A stretch of DNA of 64,000 nucleotides from Rhabditoides inermis (GCA_963966185.1 CAWZYM010000214.1:260001-324000), one strand, 5' to 3'. Counted from the stretch's first letter, positions 1 to 10,194 are shown. Program-made: numbers and translations. Notes: generated by a model not told the origin, from the letters alone.

Positions 1-6
1 CTCTCT

Positions 7-56
<50 letters not shown>

Positions 57-74
57 CTCTTTCTCTTTCTCTCA
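1..74. repeat. (CT)n microsatellite at the window edge
   Basis: Almost pure CT/CTTT tract. It lies in the intron upstream of the first visible exon of the monooxygenase gene. Confidence 0.9.
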
Positions 75-211
75 TTGACAAGTGTTAGGACTATGGACCA
101 ATGTAACTACATAGATTACCTGGAAAATAGTGCGTTAGTATATGATTAACCCGTGAAACGTAGCAACAAAAGACAATTTCAATTCAATCAAGATAATTCA
201 CTCCCTTTCAG

Positions 212-1948
212 AGTGAGATGGAGGCTGACGTGAGGATGAAGAAGGACATGCTCAACGCGCGCTACGTCTACTCCAGGCGGCACACCCTTCAGGTGAGTAA
301 ACAAGACGAGTTCAGGGAGAGAGTACGTCATTTATGAGAACACACCGGCAGCTTTTATACGGCAAAATAGACAATCACAAATGATCATAGACATGCGAAT
401 GAGATAGTGGCTAGACTAACCAAACTCGATACTGGAATCAGCACGTACCTATCACAATCAGTTTTATTGTCGTGTCACATAAACAGAGATCTTGCAAAAC
501 GGAAAGCAAGAGAAAGTTCTATGTATTCAATCCAACTATATAGTCGCCGCCTGGTGGATAGTTTCTGTTATTGCCAGCCGGGGTCAGTTGGCGAAACTCA
601 GTTTCGAGCGAGAGAGGCCAGACAGCGCGGGCCAATGGTCGAGTGTCGCGCGGCCTCTTTGATTCGCATGCCGGCTTCTTTGATCGATATTATCGTTTGA
701 AAGCGCGCGCTTGGGTCTTCTCACGACTAGAAGGTAGATCGAATGCGACTAGAGGGTAGATCGATTTTCTACCGTAATCTGGCGAACTATCTCCCAGAAT
801 AATATTATAGTTCCATGCTCGCAATATGTAGCGCGCGGTGGGGTAGATCAGAAGAAGAAGGAGAGTCAGCACTCGGCGATAGTGCGCAAAACAAGGCAAT
901 AGTGCGCAAAACAAGAGCCAGGCGGTTATATGCCAACGTATTTCGAACTGCATGCGAGGTAGATCGAAAACTATGGCTATGACGCAGACTATATAGCAGG
1001 TTCGTAGTTCTTTGTATTCAATCCAACTAGCTGCCTGCCGCGTCCGATAGCTATAGCGATCTCTGACTAACCAGTGCAACAGTCTGTCTGACCGCAGCAG
1101 AAACGTGGCCCTGTGGCCCAATGGATACGGCGTCGGTCTCCTAAACCGAAGATTGCAGGTTCGAGTCCTGCCAGGGTCGAAACTTTTTGCTGAATTGTAA
1201 AAACTACTATACACACTAAACTAATAAAATTTTGCTACAGAAAACATTATAATTCGTTTTAGAACATTTTAAACTACAGGTTGACTACGTTCCGTACATG
1301 GACGAGCTGGCTGACCTCATTGACTGCAAGCCGAACATGAAGGAACTCGTGATGAGCGATCCGGTCCTGGCATTCCAGGTAAGCTTAATTTTCTCTCCAT
1401 TCCTCCCTCCCTCTCTCTCTCTCTCTCTCTTACACTACCTTTCATATTTCAGTCAGACTAGCCATTTTCCAAAACACCATTAGTGAAATATACATTATTT
1501 TCACTCCATTACATCCACATGCTGTTGTTTTTTACTCCAAACATCTTCCAACTGAAAGAAAAAAAACACTGTTCTAGGCGTTCTTTGGTCCGAACGTGCC
1601 GTACTGCTACCGTCTGCGGGGTCCGCACCGCTGGGCGGGCGCCCGGCAGGCCATCATGGAGGTCCGCCAGCGAGTGATGAAGGTGCGTGAGCAGCAGATT
1701 TTTCGAAAGTTCGTTGCCCCCGTATGAAACGACAAGACATTGAAAAGACAATGCTGACCCTTCATGCGAAAACGCTAATGACCAGCGCACATGCAATAAT
1801 GCGATGTTGATAATGATAAGATATCAAGTGCTTTCAGGCGACGAACGCGCAGTCGGGGTGCACTGGGGCGTCCGTGTTCCCCGAGTGGCTGGTGTTGATC
1901 ATTCTGGCCACCGTCGTCCTCGGGCTGCTCATCAAGCTGCTCTTCTGA
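212..1948 (+). CDS. Flavin-containing monooxygenase, C-terminal exons (5' part outside window)
   Basis: Four phase-0 exons (212-292, 1280-1378, 1578-1682, 1838-1948) encode the last ~131 residues of an FMO, an NADPH/FAD enzyme that oxygenates soft nucleophiles at the ER membrane. The second exon has the family's DYVPYMDELADLI segment and the third has FFGPNVPYCYRLRGP then W.GAR, which match the C-terminal FMO landmarks Y..YMDE, FGP..PY.(Y/F)RL.GP and W.GAR. The last exon ends in one ~20-residue hydrophobic helix (LVLIILATVVLGLLIKLLF) before TGA, as expected for the C-terminal ER anchor. Acceptors are CTTTCAG, CTACAG, TTCTAG and TTTCAG. FAD and NADPH motifs must lie left of the window. The 987 bp first intron holds a tRNA-Arg gene and a dispersed repeat. 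Family assignment is firm; which fmo paralogue is unknown. Confidence 0.9.
806..993 (-). repeat. TATAG-ended dispersed element, copy 1
   Basis: Related to the copies at 21363, 46555, 55380 and 56733. Ends are TATAGTT and CTATA. This copy carries a small internal tandem duplication of a unit reading roughly AGTGCGCAAAACAAG (about 877-912). No coding capacity, so MITE-like. Confidence 0.7.
1107..1179 (+). tRNA. tRNA-Arg(CCT), isolated copy in the monooxygenase intron
   Basis: 73 nt, identical to the array consensus at 5827-12628. The acceptor GGCCCTG pairs with CAGGGTC (one G-U pair), the anticodon loop is CTCCTAA, and the T loop is TTCGAGT. A TTTTT terminator follows 4 nt after the gene. The first ~20 bp of 3' flank resemble the array spacer; the 5' flank does not. 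Confidence 0.95.
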
Positions 1949-2262
1949 ACACTGACAACTGCTTTTCATTGATCAGTGACTGGTCAGCTGATCAGCGATC
2001 CATTTCGATAAGCTTGTTCAGCGACCCACCCACCCACCACCCACTCATATAACAAACATTTCGCTTTCCTCCGATTACTCTTTTACTCACACTTCGTATT
2101 ACTATTTATTCCGTGCAATATATCATCTATGCTTTTCAGTGTCTCTAGTCACGATACCCCTGACGATTTCTTGTATATACCGTGATCTGACGATAAACAA
2201 TATCTTTAATATGCGTGTCAACAAAACAATAACAACTACGTACATAACACAACAGCCACGCC
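1949..2262. other. Convergent intergenic region
   Basis: AT-rich 3' flanks of the monooxygenase (+) and of the (-) gene ending at 2263. No other gene is visible. Confidence 0.6.
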
Positions 2263-3311
2263 TCACATCTCGCCGCTGTCCCTCTCCGTCTCCTCCTTGT
2301 CTCCATCGGGCTCTTCGCCAGCCTCTGTCGCAGCACCATTCTTAGCAGCTGCAATACGCACCGGTCTAGCAAACACATGAAAATTGATTGGTCAGAGAAA
2401 AGATCCCCAGAGCTATCTCAGTTTTGATACATAATAGAGTCGGATCGGTATCAAGCAGCGTGCAGTCTCGTCGCTGTCACCTTGCCTGTTCTTGGCCCTG
2501 TGATATCGCGCGCGGTAGTACTCCTTCCATCGCGCCCGGTCGCGCTCCACAGAACGCCGGTACGCCGCGCGGCGAGCCACCGCGTCCGCGCGAGACAGCA
2601 GAGGGCGGGGAGTGTACTGGATATGGGTGGTATCTCTCTCTCCCTCCCTCCCTCCTTCCCTCTCTCTCTGTCTCTCCTCTCTCTCGCTATCGTTCTCTCT
2701 CTCCCTCCCCCTCTCTCTCCCTCCCTCTCTTTCTTTCTTTCTCTCCCTCCCTCTCTTTCTCTCTCTCCCTCCCTCTCTTTCTCTCTCCACTCCATCAACC
2801 CTCTACCCACCGTGCCGTCCCGCTTCTTCTGCTCGCGCTCCAGCTGCTTGACGTACTCGTCGGAAAGGGTCTTGGGCGGTTGTTCGGGCAGGGCGGACGC
2901 GCGCAACTCGTTCAGTCGCTCTCGCACACCTGCTTCCCACTCCAACAGCGCCGGGTCTGGCAATCAGTACAATCACAACTTGAACGGTAAACTCAACCGA
3001 AAGATTGATTGACTTTAACGTTTGAGTTGTGATTGTATTGTCTCTCCCTAACCTTCCTCCACAACCTCCTTCCATGAAGGCCGGGTCTGGCAATCAAGCC
3101 ACAGCATTACATCATTCTTCTTACTCCTATTCTGCTTCTTTTCCCCGCGGCATGCGGTCGGGTCTTCATTTTGTCCCACCGGCACCGCCGCAGAATGATT
3201 GATTTATTGATTGATTACATCAAGCAACGCATTACATGAAAATGAAGAGAAAGAGAGAGGGGGTAACGAAACGCTGTGAAACCAAAAAGTCAATTTTAAA
3301 AATATCGTCTA

Positions 3312-3357
<46 letters not shown>

Positions 3358-4761
3358 CCTCACCTTCCTTCACAAGCTCCTTGCGTGGAGGCGGGGTGGG
3401 AGTTCGGAGAGAACGCGGGGTGTGGAGGTGCTTCTGCAGACTCGCTTCCCACTCGCGGAACGCTCGCTCTCAACGAGGAATCATGATGAGAGAGAGAGGA
3501 GGGGGGAGGAAAGGGGGGGGAGAGAGGAGAAAGAGGGGGGAGAGGGAGAGAGAGGGAGAAATACCTTGTTCGCGCCGACTCGCACGGCGCGCTTTCTGCG
3601 GGTGCGGCTTCATCCTCTCCACCTGCTCGCACATCACCGCTCCAGGAATCTCCTCCAGGCACTCGGGCTCGTTCTAGGACGAGGTTAGAGGTGTATGGCT
3701 ATGCAAAAGCAGAATGCGAGCACTTACCTTGAGTTCGACTATAGCAGACGAAGACGCAGTCACATTCTCAAACGAGCAAGTACTCATAAGATAGAAAGCA
3801 GTCATACCTCCGCCGTTATATTTGAACTCAGCTGCACACCTTCGTATCCAACGTTGACGTCAGGCAGTGATTCCGGTTCCGGCACGACGCTTCTACAACG
3901 GCCCGCAATTAATCGACATGATATTATGATATTGTAGTGAACAAGATCAGCGTCGTAAACTATGTGATTTGATTATAGTGAACTTGCATTATCGCTACAA
4001 TCAAATCTGCACACGTTTTAAAATTCAGCTGCTCCGTATCTGACTCACATGTTGATTGGTGGAACGAGCATCGCCTGCATTGCGGCGCGCATCTCGTCGC
4101 CGGCCCGCGACGGATCCCGCATCCGCCGGAGCACCAACATAGCCGACACGCCCAGCTTCTGCAAGTCACCACTCACAACTGAATCAATCATTCGCGGCCA
4201 GTCTCTTCGAAACTCCCTTCGAGACCAAACAGTGTTTCGAAGGCGTTTCGAAAAGACTGACCACACGTAGAAAACACTCGCCGTCGGGGACGGAACTGTT
4301 ATAAACAGTTTAGACCTTTAGACAAGTTTGGCATAGTCTGCGGACATTTTTGAGGAGAGTCATACCGGACGAATGGTCCGTAACCGCTCACCGTGGCGAG
4401 CCGCTTCTGGTAGCGGAACTTCTGCCCGTTTCTCCGGCACTGCTCCAGTCTGCGGGCACGTTTCGCATCTGAGGACAGTGGGGACGCGTCCTAAACAATG
4501 AGTATGGATTATGGATAGCACAAGAATACAATGTGTACCGGCTCAATCTCCGGCTCCTGCTTGACGTCACTGAGCAGCTCCGCCGTCGTGCACTCCGTCT
4601 TCACATCGACACACGTCTTCGCTACGTCATCGGACGTCGACCTGCCGTGGAACATGTGATGATCATAGAATACTGGGAAGAAAACGGATTGATGCTGGAT
4701 TGTTAGATACTCGTTCTCGTTCATCATAAGCTTTGTTGTTCTCCCATGTTGTCAATGCTAT

Positions 4762-4800
<39 letters not shown>

Positions 4801-5624
4801 GAAAAAACGTACAAGTATTAATAGAACACAGTAATAATCACCCTTGCGCGGACGACGAATCAGCGTCAGTGGCAGCACGGTCGTAGCTGATCTCGCACGC
4901 GCTCGCGCCATGCTGCTGCGCGAACTGCAAAAAACGAGTGTCTAACAATCCGAACTGCGACGGGGATTATAATACATGAGTTGTTTACACGAGTTATGTA
5001 TACATATGAGTTATACAGTTATATATGAGTTGCACAGACACATGTCAAACCTGTAGGAAGCTCTCCTGTATGAGAACGAAGGCCGAGCGTGATTCGATTC
5101 TGTTGAACTTGGCGATGAAGTTGACGGGACGCGTGAAATCGAGCAAATCGAAGACGCACTCGCCCGAAGACGCACTCGCCATAACTGAATTTTGTTTTAT
5201 AAAAATTGAAACTAATGAACTCAGCAATCAAACCACTAGAAAAGTAACAAAAAATGGCAAATTGGAAAATTCAGCACTTCAGCACATGACGTCATGTGCT
5301 GAAGTGTTGAAGTGCTGAAGTGCTGAACTTTCCAGGTTGCCACAAAAATGCTGAAAATAAATAAAGACGTCAAAATAATCAGCAGTTGCGCAGTAATTAT
5401 GACCTAACTCACCATCTAACTGCCTGCTCTCTCCTTCTTTTGCACAATCTAGCATCTGGCCGTAGAGCACACTTTGCGGAAACACATTAGTTTTGTATCA
5501 CAAATCAGTAAGCAATAAAAAGGGCAAGTATCATATGATTTTTATACAACAAAACTATCAACAAAATATACTTCCCTAATCTTCTTCAGCGCCGTCACAT
5601 CTTGCGTTACGAATGGATTCACAC
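2263..5624 (-). CDS. Unrecognised multi-exon protein with charged coiled-coil C-terminus
   Basis: From high to low coordinate, exons support peptides such as GVNPFVTQDVTALKKIRE (5572-5624), ECVFDLLDFTRPVNFIAKF (about 5050-5160), FAQQHGASACEISYD (about 4850-4925), DASPLSSDAKRARRLEQC (about 4389-4490), LGVSAMLVLRRMRDPSRAG (about 4050-4160), PEPESLPDVNVGYEG (3808-3892), 3728-3766, 3565-3673, 3364-3468, 2811-2956, 2481-2616 and 2263-2348. Phases agree from about 4930 down to the TGA at 2263, so the 3' model is good. The 5' end is unsure: the junction between the exons at ~5475 and 5572 does not resolve, and no start codon was found before the tRNA array. Two related motifs recur (FREWEASLQKHL and LLEWEAGVRERL). 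The tail is rich in Arg/Glu/Lys helix. I do not recognise the family; the charge suggests a nuclear protein, which is inference. Confidence 0.6.
2633..2792. repeat. (CT)n/(CCCT)n low-complexity tract
   Basis: Polypyrimidine tract on + in an intron of the (-) gene. It creates spurious Ser/Leu/Pro and Arg/Glu reading frames on both strands. Confidence 0.85.
4195..4263. repeat. GGTCAGTCTCTT-ended short element, copy 1
   Basis: About 69 bp. It begins GGCCAGTCTCTTCGAAA and ends TTTCGAAAAGACTGACC, an imperfect inverted repeat. Related copies are at about 45729 and 54430. Confidence 0.55.
5254..5346. repeat. Palindromic element centred on TGACGTCA
   Basis: 5275-5306 is a perfect 32 bp palindrome whose centre (5287-5294) is TGACGTCA. 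The outer flanks also pair (TGGCAA.TTGGAAAaTTCAGC against its complement), with extra GCTGAAGT-type repeats on the right arm. Confidence 0.75.
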
Positions 5625-5826
5625 CTATCACAGCGACCAGTCTCCACCCCTCTCCGTGCGTGCGTCCTCCTCATCTGTTTTCTTATATCTCTTACCGTGG
5701 TGATCGTTTTCTTTCCCTTTGGGACAGTTGATAATAATCTTTCTTATAGATATACATTATTGATAACTTAGTAGGGGGTTGCCACGCGATTCTCCTTAAT
5801 TGCCCCGATGAGATCAAACCTAGCGT

Positions 5827-5899
5827 GGCCCTGTGGCCCAATGGATACGGCGTCGGTCTCCTAAACCGAAGATTGCAGGTTCGAGTCCTGCCAGGGTCG
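5827..5899 (+). tRNA. tRNA-Arg(CCT) array gene 1
   Basis: Consensus body. The leader ends AAACCTAGCGT, so its hairpin is broken, as in gene 23. Followed by the retroposon-like insertion. Confidence 0.95.
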
Positions 5900-5948
5900 A
5901 AACTTTTGCTGATATTGTAGCACAATAACACTCAACATTCTGGTATTC

Positions 5949-6340
5949 ATTCCCCCCATTCATTATTTCTTCCTCTCTCGCATCGCGCGGTCGGGTCGAA
6001 ATGATCTTCCCCCAGTACCCTTGAGCCAGGCGGGGAATGGCTCATGAGAACGCTGTCTTCCTAGCCCGCGGAGTTACTATTGTGGATTATAATGGAAGGA
6101 AAGGCACACCCGGAGCTCCACTATCGTCTATAATGGTATCTAATTCTAATGGATTATGGAAAGGAAATCGAATGATTATCGACTGAATATCGATCTAACA
6201 TCGACTTTCGACCTTCGACCCTACCATCCCCGTTGCTAAACTGTGTTTCTCCCAGCGCTTAGCCTTTGTGGTGTACCGTATGCACTTGTTGTATAGTCAG
6301 GATATAGCGATTCTGGATAAATGATTGATTGATTCCCCCC
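5949..6340 (+). mobile_element. Retroposon-like insertion between array genes 1 and 2
   Basis: A 383 bp insertion relative to the normal unit (gene spacing is 531 bp instead of 148). It is flanked by a 9 bp direct repeat ATTCCCCCC (5949-5957 and 6332-6340). The inserted 3' end reads GATTCTGGATAAATGATTG then GATT repeats, the same 3' tail as the copies at 21534, 26404 and 55636. No long ORF. The tail and target duplication suggest target-primed insertion of a SINE or a truncated LINE. Confidence 0.75.
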
Positions 6341-6357
6341 GAGCTCAACTTGAGCGT

Positions 6358-6430
6358 GGCCCTGTGGCCCAATGGATACGGCGTCGGTCTCCTAAACCGA
6401 AGATTGCAGGTTCGAGTCCTGCCAGGGTCG
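6358..6430 (+). tRNA. tRNA-Arg(CCT) array gene 2
   Basis: Consensus body, leader A. Confidence 0.95.
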
Positions 6431-6505
6431 AAACTTTTGCTGATATTGTAGCACAGTAGCACTCAACGTTCTGGTATTCATTTCCGCTTAGCTCAAACTG
6501 AGCAT

Positions 6506-6578
6506 GGCCCTGTGGCCCAATGGATACGGCGTCGGTCTCCTAAACCGAAGATTGCAGGTTCGAGTCCTGCCAGGGTCG
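6506..6578 (+). tRNA. tRNA-Arg(CCT) array gene 3
   Basis: Consensus body, leader C (GAGCAT). Confidence 0.95.
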
Positions 6579-6653
6579 AAACTTTTGCTGATATTGTAGC
6601 ACAATAACACTCAACATTCTGGTATTCGTTCCCCCCGAGCTCAACTTGAGCGT

Positions 6654-6726
6654 GGCCCTGTGGCCCAATGGATACGGCGTCGGTCTCCTAAACCGAAGAT
6701 TGCAGGTTCGAGTCCTGCCAGGGTCG
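6654..6726 (+). tRNA. tRNA-Arg(CCT) array gene 4
   Basis: Consensus body, leader A with ATTCGTT variant shared with genes 6 and 26. Confidence 0.95.
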
Positions 6727-6800
6727 AAACTTTTGCTGATATTGTAGCACAATAGCACTCAACATTCTGTTATTCATTTCCCCTAGCTCAAACTGAGCGT

Positions 6801-6873
6801 GGCCCTGTGGCCCAATGGATACGGCGTCGGTCTCCTAAACCGAAGATTGCAGGTTCGAGTCCTGCCAGGGTCG
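6801..6873 (+). tRNA. tRNA-Arg(CCT) array gene 5
   Basis: Consensus body, leader B. Confidence 0.95.
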
Positions 6874-6948
6874 AAACTTTTGCTGATATTGTAGCACAAT
6901 AACACTCAACATTCTGGTATTCGTTCCCCCCGAGCTCAACTTGAGCGT

Positions 6949-7021
6949 GGCCCTGTGGCCCAATGGATACGGCGTCGGTCTCCTAAACCGAAGATTGCAG
7001 GTTCGAGTCCTGCCAGGGTCG
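6949..7021 (+). tRNA. tRNA-Arg(CCT) array gene 6
   Basis: Consensus body, leader A with ATTCGTT variant. Confidence 0.95.
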
Positions 7022-7095
7022 AAACTTTTGCTGATATTGTAGCACAATAGCACTCAACATTCTGTTATTCATTTCCCCTAGCTCAAACTGAGCGT

Positions 7096-7168
7096 GGCCC
7101 TGTGGCCCAATGGATACGGCGTCGGTCTCCTAAACCGAAGATTGCAGGTTCGAGTCCTGCCAGGGTCG
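7096..7168 (+). tRNA. tRNA-Arg(CCT) array gene 7
   Basis: Consensus body, leader B. Confidence 0.95.
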
Positions 7169-7242
7169 AAACTTTTGCTGATATTGTAGCACAATAGCAC
7201 TCAACATTCTGGTATTCATTTCCCCTAGCTCAAACTGAGCGT

Positions 7243-7315
7243 GGCCCTGTGGCCCAATGGATACGGCGTCGGTCTCCTAAACCGAAGATTGCAGGTTCGA
7301 GTCCTGCCAGGGTCG
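7243..7315 (+). tRNA. tRNA-Arg(CCT) array gene 8
   Basis: Consensus body, leader B. Confidence 0.95.
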
Positions 7316-7389
7316 AAACTTTTGCTGATATTGTAGCACAATAGCACTCAACATTCTGTTATTCATTTCCCCTAGCTCAAACTGAGCGT

Positions 7390-7462
7390 GGCCCTGTGGC
7401 CCAATGGATACGGCGTCGGTCTCCTAAACCGAAGATTGCAGGTTCGAGTCCTGCCAGGGTCG
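7390..7462 (+). tRNA. tRNA-Arg(CCT) array gene 9
   Basis: Consensus body, leader B. Confidence 0.95.
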
Positions 7463-7538
7463 AAACTTTTGCTGATATTGTAGCACAATAGCACTCAACA
7501 TTCTGGTATTCATTCCCCCCCGAGCTCAACTTGAGCGT

Positions 7539-7611
7539 GGCCCTGTGGCCCAATGGATACGGCGTCGGTCTCCTAAACCGAAGATTGCAGGTTCGAGTCC
7601 TGCCAGGGTCG
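7539..7611 (+). tRNA. tRNA-Arg(CCT) array gene 10
   Basis: Consensus body, leader A with one extra C (149 bp unit). Confidence 0.95.
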
Positions 7612-7685
7612 AAACTTTTGCTGATATTGTAGCACAATAGCACTCAACATTCTGTTATTCATTTCCCCTAGCTCAAACTGAGCGT

Positions 7686-7758
7686 GGCCCTGTGGCCCAA
7701 TGGATACGGCGTCGGTCTCCTAAACCGAAGATTGCAGGTTCGAGTCCTGCCAGGGTCG
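7686..7758 (+). tRNA. tRNA-Arg(CCT) array gene 11
   Basis: Consensus body, leader B. Confidence 0.95.
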
Positions 7759-7834
7759 AAACTTTTGCTGATATTGTAGCACAATAACACTCAACATTCT
7801 GGTATTCATTCCCCCCCGAGCTCAACTTGAGCGT

Positions 7835-7907
7835 GGCCCTGTGGCCCAATGGATACGGCGTCGGTCTCCTAAACCGAAGATTGCAGGTTCGAGTCCTGCC
7901 AGGGTCG
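7835..7907 (+). tRNA. tRNA-Arg(CCT) array gene 12
   Basis: Consensus body, leader A with the extra C, as in gene 10. Confidence 0.95.
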
Positions 7908-7981
7908 AAACTTTTGCTGATATTGTAGCACAATAGCACTCAACATTCTGTTATTCATTTCCCCTAGCTCAAACTGAGCGT

Positions 7982-8054
7982 GGCCCTGTGGCCCAATGGA
8001 TACGGCGTCGGTCTCCTAAACCGAAGATTGCAGGTTCGAGTCCTGCCAGGGTCG
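7982..8054 (+). tRNA. tRNA-Arg(CCT) array gene 13
   Basis: Consensus body, leader B. Confidence 0.95.
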
Positions 8055-8128
8055 AAACTTTTGCTGATATTGTAGCACAATAGCACTCAACATTCTGGTA
8101 TTCATTTCCCCTAGCTCAAACTGAGCGT

Positions 8129-8201
8129 GGCCCTGTGGCCCAATGGATACGGCGTCGGTCTCCTAAACCGAAGATTGCAGGTTCGAGTCCTGCCAGGGTC
8201 G
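8129..8201 (+). tRNA. tRNA-Arg(CCT) array gene 14
   Basis: Consensus body, leader B. Confidence 0.95.
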
Positions 8202-8275
8202 AAACTTTTGCTGATATTGTAGCACAATAGCACTCAACATTCTGTTATTCATTTCCCCTAGCTCAAACTGAGCGT

Positions 8276-8348
8276 GGCCCTGTGGCCCAATGGATACGGC
8301 GTCGGTCTCCTAAACCGAAGATTTCAGGTTCGAGTCCTGCCAGGGTCG
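8276..8348 (+). tRNA. tRNA-Arg(CCT) array gene 15, T49 variant
   Basis: G49 to T (GATTTCAGG) breaks the first T-stem pair with C65. Shared with genes 29 and 40. Leader B. Confidence 0.88.
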
Positions 8349-8422
8349 AAACTTTTGCTGATATTGTAGCACAATAGCACTCAACATTCTGGTATTCATT
8401 TCCCCTAGCTCAAACTCAGCGT

Positions 8423-8495
8423 GGCCCTGTGGCCCAATGGATACGGCGTCGGTCTCCTAAACCGAAGATTGCAGGTTCGAGTCCTGCCAGGGTCG
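8423..8495 (+). tRNA. tRNA-Arg(CCT) array gene 16
   Basis: Consensus body. Leader B with CTCAGC in place of CTGAGC, which weakens the hairpin. Confidence 0.95.
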
Positions 8496-8570
8496 AAACT
8501 TTTGCTGATATTGTAGCACAATAGCACTCAACATTCTGGTATTCATTTCCGCTTAGCTCAAACTGAGCAT

Positions 8571-8643
8571 GGCCCTGTGTCCCAATGGATACGGCGTCGG
8601 TCTCCTAAACCGAAGATTGCAGGTTCGAGTCCTGCCAGGGTCG
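8571..8643 (+). tRNA. tRNA-Arg(CCT) array gene 17, T10 variant
   Basis: G10 to T (CTGTGTCCC) at the D-stem start, inside the A box. Shared with genes 31 and 42. Leader C. Confidence 0.85.
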
Positions 8644-8718
8644 AAACTTTTGCTGATATTGTAGCACAATTGCACTCAACATTCTGGTATTCATTTCCGC
8701 TTAGCTCAAACTGAGCTT

Positions 8719-8791
8719 GGCCCTGTGGCCCAATGGATACGGCGTCGGTCTCCTAAACCGAAGATTGCAGGTTCGAGTCCTGCCAGGGTCG
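8719..8791 (+). tRNA. tRNA-Arg(CCT) array gene 18
   Basis: Consensus body, leader C (GAGCTT). Confidence 0.95.
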
Positions 8792-8866
8792 AAACTTTTG
8801 CTGATATTGTAGCACAATAGCACTCAACATTCTGGTATTCATTCCCCCCGAGCTCAAGTTGAGCGT

Positions 8867-8939
8867 GGCCCTGTGGCCCAATGGATACGGCGTCGGTCTC
8901 CTAAACCGAAGATTGCAGGTTCGAGTCCTGCCAGGGTCG
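8867..8939 (+). tRNA. tRNA-Arg(CCT) array gene 19
   Basis: Consensus body, leader A with hairpin loop G (GCTCAAGTTGAGC). Confidence 0.95.
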
Positions 8940-9014
8940 AAACTTTTGCTGATATTGTAGCACAATTGCACTCAACATTCTGGTATTCATTTCCGCTTAG
9001 CTCAAACTGAGCTT

Positions 9015-9087
9015 GGCCCTGTGGCCCAATGGATACGGCGTCGGTCTCCTAAACCGAAGATTGCAGGTTCGAGTCCTGCCAGGGTCG
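9015..9087 (+). tRNA. tRNA-Arg(CCT) array gene 20
   Basis: Consensus body, leader C (GAGCTT). Confidence 0.95.
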
Positions 9088-9162
9088 AAACTTTTGCTGA
9101 TATTGTAGCACAATAGCACTCAACATTCTGGTATTCATCCCCCCCGAGCTCAAGTTGAGCGT

Positions 9163-9235
9163 GGCCCTGTGGCCCAATGGATACGGCGTCGGTCTCCTAA
9201 ACCGAAGATTGCAGGTTCGAGTCCTGCCAGGGTCG
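9163..9235 (+). tRNA. tRNA-Arg(CCT) array gene 21
   Basis: Consensus body, leader A (ATCCCCCCC, loop G). Confidence 0.95.
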
Positions 9236-9309
9236 AAACTTTTGCTGATATTGTAGCACAATAGCACTCAACATTCTGTTATTCATTTCCCCTAGCTCAA
9301 ACTGAGCGT

Positions 9310-9382
9310 GGCCCTGTGGCCCAATGGATACGGCGTCGGTCTCCTAAACCGAAGATTGCAGGTTCGAGTCCTGCCAGGGTCG
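9310..9382 (+). tRNA. tRNA-Arg(CCT) array gene 22
   Basis: Consensus body, leader B. Confidence 0.95.
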
Positions 9383-9456
9383 AAACTTTTGCTGATATTG
9401 TAGCACAATAGCACTCAACATTCTGGTATTCATTTCCCCTAGCTCAAACCTAGCGT

Positions 9457-9529
9457 GGCCCTGTGGCCCAATGGATACGGCGTCGGTCTCCTAAACCGAA
9501 GATTGCAGGTTCGAGTCCTGCCAGGGTCG
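9457..9529 (+). tRNA. tRNA-Arg(CCT) array gene 23
   Basis: Consensus body. Broken-hairpin leader AAACCTAGC, matching gene 1. Confidence 0.95.
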
Positions 9530-9604
9530 AAACTTTTGCTGATATTGTAGCACAATAACACTCAACATTCTGGTATTCATTCCCCCCGAGCTCAACTTGA
9601 GCGT

Positions 9605-9677
9605 GGCCCTGTGGCCCAATGGATACGGCGTCGGTCTCCTAAACCGAAGATTGCAGGTTCGAGTCCTGCCAGGGTCG
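9605..9677 (+). tRNA. tRNA-Arg(CCT) array gene 24
   Basis: Consensus body, leader A. Its spacer shows the empty site of the insertion found after gene 1. Confidence 0.95.
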
Positions 9678-9752
9678 AAACTTTTGCTGATATTGTAGCA
9701 CAATAGCACTCAACATTCTGGTATTCATTTCCGCTTAGCTCAAACTGAGCAT

Positions 9753-9825
9753 GGCCCTGTGGCCCAATGGATACGGCGTCGGTCTCCTAAACCGAAGATT
9801 GCAGGTTCGAGTCCTGCCAGGGTCG
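9753..9825 (+). tRNA. tRNA-Arg(CCT) array gene 25
   Basis: Consensus body, leader C (GAGCAT). Confidence 0.95.
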
Positions 9826-9900
9826 AAACTTTTGCTGATATTGTAGCACAATAACACTCAACATTCTGGTATTCGTTCCCCCCGAGCTCAACTTGAGCGT

Positions 9901-9973
9901 GGCCCTGTGGCCCAATGGATACGGCGTCGGTCTCCTAAACCGAAGATTGCAGGTTCGAGTCCTGCCAGGGTCG
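9901..9973 (+). tRNA. tRNA-Arg(CCT) array gene 26
   Basis: Consensus body, leader A with ATTCGTT variant. Confidence 0.95.
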
Positions 9974-10047
9974 AAACTTTTGCTGATATTGTAGCACAAT
10001 AGCACTCAACATTCTGTTATTCATTTCCCCTAGCTCAAACTGAGCGT

Positions 10048-10120
10048 GGCCCTGTGGCCCAATGGATACGGCGTCGGTCTCCTAAACCGAAGATTGCAGG
10101 TTCGAGTCCTGCCAGGGTCG
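10048..10120 (+). tRNA. tRNA-Arg(CCT) array gene 27
   Basis: Consensus body, leader B. Confidence 0.95.
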
Positions 10121-10194
10121 AAACTTTTGCTGATATTGTAGCACAATAGCACTCAACATTCTGGTATTCATTTCCCCTAGCTCAAACTGAGCGT

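Noticed and set aside
407..759. Two + frames in the monooxygenase intron
   Set aside because: Intron sequence between well-supported exons; no coding signature.
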